In this document: positions 60,076 through 64,000 of the stretch, piece by piece
Position numbering within the stretch: the first letter of the stretch is position 1
Layout: the number at the start of each line of letters is the position of its first letter
Origin: Candidatus Dojkabacteria bacterium
GTDB taxonomy: Bacteria > Patescibacteria > Dojkabacteria > SC72 > JAFGCJ01
Length of the DNA: 64,000 nucleotides
Direction of reading: 5' to 3'
Assembly: GCA_016932785.1 (NCBI GenBank)
Contig: JAFGCJ010000001.1
Coordinates: 79,113 to 143,112, forward strand
Program-made: the position numbers and the translations under genes
Notes under the pieces: generated by a model
Databases searched by the model: none
Told to the model about the DNA's origin: nothing
The model's input: only the letters and a program-made list of their open reading frames with translations

Positions 60076-61515
60076 ATGAAGACCAAAAACAGCAAAAACA
60101 CTCAAAAGCCTTTGTTAAGGCGGAAAAGTCATTCCGTTGCCCTGTTAGTGTTTCTATTTATGGGGCTGTTTACAGTGTTCAGTGTGAAATACGGATATTC
60201 TTACTTTTCCGGTATTAGAGGTAATAAGAACGACACTGACGGTGATCGCTCAGAAGACGTAATGGGTGCTCATTCTTGCGAGAATTTTCCTGAAAAATCT
60301 GAAGATTTAATAATTAATTATGAGGTCAGTAGAGATTGGGTTCTTTTAGGTGATGAGTTTAATTCTGATGAAAAGACAGCTGAAATCAGACTTGAGCTCA
60401 ACGAGAATTATAAGGAGTTTTTTGAGGATGAGGATAATTTCTCTATTTCCTATGTTGTTAAGAAAATTGAAGATAACACTTTTGGTACAAATGAACTGAA
60501 ACCGGAATTCGGTTCTACTGTTAAATTCTATGCTGAGCTTGATGCGACGGACTACTCTCCAGGTGAGTATATTATTGGTGTTTCTATAGATCACTCCTGT
60601 GGAGAGATTAATTATGGTGAAGAAAAACTAAATATCTCCTATCCAGTTTATGTTGCATGGACTTTCGACTGGGAGGGATATGAGGTAAAAAGAGAGTATC
60701 TTGATGATGTTGATGAACTAACATTGAAGCATTATGATATTCCTATAACTCACTTTTATAATCCTAGAATATATTCTAACAGTATGTTCTCCCAGGATGA
60801 AAGAGATTTCTATACGAACTGGATAACTCACAGGCGTGATGAGCATGGACATGCAATTGGTCTTCACCTCCATATGTTTCCTGATATGGTCAAAGCCGCT
60901 GGAGTAAACCCTCACTCAGAGCCTGCATGGGGATGGAATACAAATGATGGCTATGACATACTTGTGTCGGGTTATTCGTATCAAGATATGAGCAAGATAT
61001 TAACCTGGGCCAAAGGGATTTTTGTAAGTAATGGCCTGGGAGAACCAGTTATGTTTAGAGCCGGCGGCTGGTTTGCAGATGAAGGTACCTTAAAAGTTCT
61101 TCAAGATAATGGGTTTGTACTTGATTCGTCAGGCCGTCTAAAGTATGTATTTGGAAGAAATCAGGTAACAGGACATTGGGATCTTAAGACTACTACACAG
61201 CCTTATCATCCTAATTACTATAATCAGAACTCTGCGGCTGATCCAGTAATGGATATTTGGGAATTTCCAAATAATGGAGGTGATTCCTGGTCTTTGTCAA
61301 AGGATGAAATGAAACAAAGATTTGTTGACAACTACTCTGGGGGTGTTCTTACGGAGAAAAAATTAGTAAACTATCTGAGTCATCCAGAGTGGTTCTATGA
61401 GGATAAGCCCAAGATGGATCAGCTTCTTGGAGATCTAGATAAGTTGCTGTATGAGGACGATTTAGGGCCGGTAGTTTATATTACTCTTGATGAGGCTTAT
61501 AAAATCTGGAATTAG
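60076..61515 (+). CDS. Membrane-anchored polysaccharide deacetylase-like protein
   Basis: A 479-residue protein from the ATG at 60076 with a basic N-terminus, one transmembrane helix (about 23-42), an Ig-like region, and a C-terminal NodB-type domain. Catalytic-site motifs: AWTFDWEGYE (the TFDDG equivalent, with Asp and Glu), HGHAIGLHLHMF (the metal-binding His motif) and MFRAGGWFAD. The usual last motif appears as VYITLDEAY. It may trim acetyl groups from an envelope glycan or peptidoglycan; it is followed by an Ig-like/C39 protein 5 bases downstream. Confidence 0.8.
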   Translation: MKTKNSKNTQKPLLRRKSHSVALLVFLFMGLFTVFSVKYGYSYFSGIRGNKNDTDGDRSEDVMGAHSCENFPEKSEDLIINYEVSRDWVLLGDEFNSDEKTAEIRLELNENYKEFFEDEDNFSISYVVKKIEDNTFGTNELKPEFGSTVKFYAELDATDYSPGEYIIGVSIDHSCGEINYGEEKLNISYPVYVAWTFDWEGYEVKREYLDDVDELTLKHYDIPITHFYNPRIYSNSMFSQDERDFYTNWITHRRDEHGHAIGLHLHMFPDMVKAAGVNPHSEPAWGWNTNDGYDILVSGYSYQDMSKILTWAKGIFVSNGLGEPVMFRAGGWFADEGTLKVLQDNGFVLDSSGRLKYVFGRNQVTGHWDLKTTTQPYHPNYYNQNSAADPVMDIWEFPNNGGDSWSLSKDEMKQRFVDNYSGGVLTEKKLVNYLSHPEWFYEDKPKMDQLLGDLDKLLYEDDLGPVVYITLDEAYKIWN

Positions 61516-61520
61516 GAAAA

Positions 61521-63623
61521 ATGTTCGATTCGATCATAGATTTCTTTAAAGGAATAGATTGGGATGTATTTTTTAGCACATTCCGTTTCAAGTTTGTTTT
61601 GGCGGTATTAATTCTTGTTTCGTTGCTGCTTGTGAATGGGATTTCTCTCTTGATGCGGAAGATTAGAAAAAATAAAAATTCCAAAATGTCTAAAAAGGCA
61701 AGCGAATCCCCGAGTGTGAAAGACGAAGCTACTACTGAAGAAAAGGCAGAAAAGAAACCTCGACTAAAACTCCCAGTATTTTTGACGAAATTTGGTACTT
61801 GGTTGGGAAGAGAAAAACTTCTAGTTTTTGATGTGATTCTTGTTGTTGCCGAGTTTGTAGTTCTTGGCTTCCTTTTGCTGGAGAGACCTAGAGTCGTTAG
61901 TACAAGTCCTGAGGTTGGGGCAAACATGGAATCAGGTGAAGATGTGATTGAAGTTGAGTTTGATGTACCTGTTGATACCTCAAACATCAAATTTAATATC
62001 TCTCCCGAAGTAGACGGTAAGTGGGTATGGGAGAAAGGATTTCTTGGTCTTCCTTTTAAAACCAAGGCCAAATTTTATCCCGATGAATCAATATATCCCG
62101 ACCGTGAGGTTGTTGTTTACGTTGTTGGTATGAGGCAGTGGTGGGGAGGCGGAAAATCACATGAACACTCTATTGAATTCAGATCTCCTGAAATTCCTGA
62201 TGTTGATAAAATTATTCCTGATAATGAAGCTGAGAATGTCCCCGTGGATAGTGAAGTTGAGGTATATTATGATGCTCCAGTCGGAGATTTTGTTGACCTT
62301 ACTTATGTTGTTGAGCCTGAGGTTAAGTTTGAGGTTAAAAACGGAGAAGAAAAGAATAAACATACTGTGAAGTTTTTCGACGGTTTGGACCAAGATGAGA
62401 CCTATTCTATAGAAATCTATAGAACCCCTCGATCCTACGATGTTGATCATAAAGACAAGGCAATAAAAGTTGGTGATACAGAGAAATTAGAGGAGATCAC
62501 TTTCCGAACGGTCACTACTCCATTGATTAAAGAATATAAGCCGAAGGGTAACGGTGTTTTGGCTGATAGTGACATAGAGGTTGTCTTTGACCAGGAAATG
62601 GATCAGCCCAGTGTCGAGGATAACTTTGTAATAGAGCCTGATACCGATGGTGAAATAAGCTGGAAAGATGAGAAAACATTTGTTTTTTCTCCGAAAGAGG
62701 ACCTAAAGAAGGAGACGGATTACAAGATTACATTCAAGAAAGGCATTCTGAGTAAGTACAGTGGAGAGATCGACGAAGATATTGTCATTAAGTTTAAAAC
62801 GATTGGGAGAGTTGCTGTGGCGTCGATGTCCCCTGTTTCTGGGTCAGCCGGGCACGACCCAAAAACTGTCAATGTTGTTATTGAGTTCAATCAAGAAGTT
62901 GATCACGCTTCTGCCCAACAGCATTTTTCAATTTCTCCAAGAGTAAGCGGAACTTTTGGCTGGGATGGAAATAAGCTTATTTACTATACCGCCGGAAAGT
63001 TAAACTTCTCAACGCGTTATACTGTTACCCTTTCTTCGGGTATAAAGACAGTTCATGGTTTGGATTCCAACAAGGCCTTTAGCTATTATTTCATTACAAA
63101 AGACAATATTTTCGCGCTCAATGTGCCTTGGTATAAACAGCAGGAGAGTTTTACTTGTAATCTGGCTGCTGCAAGAATGGCGTTGGCATACAGGGGAGTC
63201 TATGTGAGTGAGAGTCAGATTAAATCTGCAATCGGTATTGGTGGTAATCCCAATGCAAATTGGGTTTCTGGGTATGGTGTTCATTGGGGACCTGTAGCTG
63301 GTTACATAAGTAATTACAGGCAGGTATCGATTAAGAGTGGGTGGAATTCCGTTGAGCTTGCAAAAGAGGTTGAGAAAGGAAATCCGGTTATTGTCTGGTG
63401 GTATAACAGATACAGCCAGCCCCCAGGACCTTTTACTCTTGATTCCGGGGCAACTGGATATATGGGTATGCACTCTGAGGTCGTAAGAGGATTCATCGGT
63501 AGTTCAAGTAATCCTAGTTCCTTCATGACCAATGATCCTTGGAGAGGACGTCTCACCTACTCTCGGGCGGGATTTGAGTCTACATGGGCATATTTAGGTT
63601 ATATAGCTGTTGTTGTTTATTAA
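61521..63623 (+). CDS. Membrane protein with Ig-like domains and a C39-like peptidase domain
   Basis: A 700-residue protein with two transmembrane helices near the N-terminus (about 20-42 and 95-118), four SbsA/Big_5-type Ig-like domains (for example VVSTSPEVGANMESGEDVIEV-type starts and STSPxxGxxxxxxxxIEVxFxxPVD motifs), and a C-terminal papain-like C39 domain. The domain begins VPWYKQQESFTCNLAAARMAL with the catalytic Cys, MHSEVVRGF carries the His and NDPW the third residue. The ATP-binding partner of bacteriocin C39 exporters is absent, so it is likely a surface-displayed cysteine peptidase or amidase. It is the last gene of the polysaccharide group. Confidence 0.82.
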   Translation: MFDSIIDFFKGIDWDVFFSTFRFKFVLAVLILVSLLLVNGISLLMRKIRKNKNSKMSKKASESPSVKDEATTEEKAEKKPRLKLPVFLTKFGTWLGREKLLVFDVILVVAEFVVLGFLLLERPRVVSTSPEVGANMESGEDVIEVEFDVPVDTSNIKFNISPEVDGKWVWEKGFLGLPFKTKAKFYPDESIYPDREVVVYVVGMRQWWGGGKSHEHSIEFRSPEIPDVDKIIPDNEAENVPVDSEVEVYYDAPVGDFVDLTYVVEPEVKFEVKNGEEKNKHTVKFFDGLDQDETYSIEIYRTPRSYDVDHKDKAIKVGDTEKLEEITFRTVTTPLIKEYKPKGNGVLADSDIEVVFDQEMDQPSVEDNFVIEPDTDGEISWKDEKTFVFSPKEDLKKETDYKITFKKGILSKYSGEIDEDIVIKFKTIGRVAVASMSPVSGSAGHDPKTVNVVIEFNQEVDHASAQQHFSISPRVSGTFGWDGNKLIYYTAGKLNFSTRYTVTLSSGIKTVHGLDSNKAFSYYFITKDNIFALNVPWYKQQESFTCNLAAARMALAYRGVYVSESQIKSAIGIGGNPNANWVSGYGVHWGPVAGYISNYRQVSIKSGWNSVELAKEVEKGNPVIVWWYNRYSQPPGPFTLDSGATGYMGMHSEVVRGFIGSSSNPSSFMTNDPWRGRLTYSRAGFESTWAYLGYIAVVVY

Positions 63624-63653
63624 TACTGTCCTTAAATTATTCTTATTACTGGT

Positions 63654-64000
63654 ATGGGTGCTGGATTTAATGAAATCATTGGTGGATCGGCTTCAGTGGG
63701 TCCTTCCGGCTCGGGTTTTGATACAGATGCTACAGATGAAGAGCGATATGAAGCAGATTTGCGAACTCTTTGTGAGGAAATGTACGATATTATTGACACT
63801 GATCATCTTGAGATAGAGTTGAGGTTGGCACTTGAGAGGTCAGGAAAGACCTATAAAGATCAGAGTATTCCTCTTGATATGGCAATTCGTTGGCTTTGGA
63901 TGTCAGAGTGTTCTTCCGTTGATAGAGCACTGCGAGTATCAAATGATTTTGCTGCCAGTGATGAAGGTCGGAGAGTCTTAGGTGTAAGTTCTACCGGTGA
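63654..64000 (+). CDS. Unknown protein, N-terminal part (runs off the window)
   Basis: An open frame from an ATG at 63654 continues past the right edge. The first 115 residues start MGAGFNEIIGGSASVGPSG and continue as an acidic, helical, cytoplasmic protein (EERYEADLRTLCEEMYDIID). No signal peptide. It begins 30 bases after the C39 protein gene. No family recognised. Confidence 0.6.
   Translation, partial: MGAGFNEIIGGSASVGPSGSGFDTDATDEERYEADLRTLCEEMYDIIDTDHLEIELRLALERSGKTYKDQSIPLDMAIRWLWMSECSSVDRALRVSNDFAASDEGRRVLGVSSTG

Noticed and set aside
1..64000. tRNA genes, CRISPR arrays, insertion sequences or prophage
   Set aside because: No T-loop GTTCRANYC with matching acceptor stem, no regular spaced repeats, and no transposase, integrase or phage structural genes were seen; the fibre-like protein alone is not evidence of a prophage.

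Overview
The window is a gene-dense, moderately AT-rich bacterial segment using the standard code (TGA acts as a stop at many gene ends). Its content fits a member of the Candidate Phyla Radiation (Patescibacteria): a PilMNO-type pilus system, a membrane-anchored ClpC-like ATPase, a set of unusual Mur ligases that includes a MurL epimerase, large secreted proteins of unknown family, and compact operons with overlapping genes. This assignment is an inference from gene content; there is no rRNA gene or other marker here that fixes the lineage. No tRNA, rRNA, CRISPR array, insertion sequence or prophage was seen.

Region 1 (1-14.1 kb, + strand) is a surface-appendage locus. It starts with the end of a probable pseudopilin, then PilV-, PilW- and PilX-like minor pilins, a receiver-only response regulator and a membrane protein. 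Two large cysteine-rich secreted proteins follow; they share a nearly identical C-terminal module and sit where PilY1 sits in other minor-pilin operons. pilM, pilN and pilO close the block.

Region 2 (14.1-20.2 kb, - strand) is information processing and protein quality control. It holds rpmF-nusB-rnc-rpsP-khpA behind a strong promoter, a membrane-anchored ClpC-like ATPase with a small membrane partner, and rsmD.

Region 3 (20.3-37.9 kb) is mixed housekeeping: a HIT protein, FemAB and DegT enzymes, an HExxH metallopeptidase, PCMT, RecG, a tyrosyl-tRNA synthetase fused to a PheT-like B3/B4 domain, Mpg, enolase, RarA and TatD.

Region 4 (38-47.1 kb) is the peptidoglycan-precursor cluster: murA-murB-murC (+), murL-murD (-, coupled by ATGA), and an unknown gene followed by murE (+). 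The presence of MurL and of a MurD with an altered SKAT motif suggests that D-Glu enters by ligation of L-Glu and epimerisation on the nucleotide. The MurE carries a MurC-type N-terminal domain, while the MurC has lost its glycine loop.

Region 5 (47.1-64 kb) holds ThiI, RmuC, a structured 470-base gap with a 31-residue basic ORF, a 943-residue fibre-like surface protein, QueH, a desulforedoxin-like mini-protein, a CcdA-like protein, an ABC exporter, and an envelope-polysaccharide group (acyltransferase, polysaccharide deacetylase, Ig-like/C39 peptidase).

Many promoters can be read directly. In at least six cases the -10 box lies 6-8 bases before the ATG, implying leaderless mRNAs alongside Shine-Dalgarno-led genes; this also moves several start codons downstream of the longest-ORF choice.
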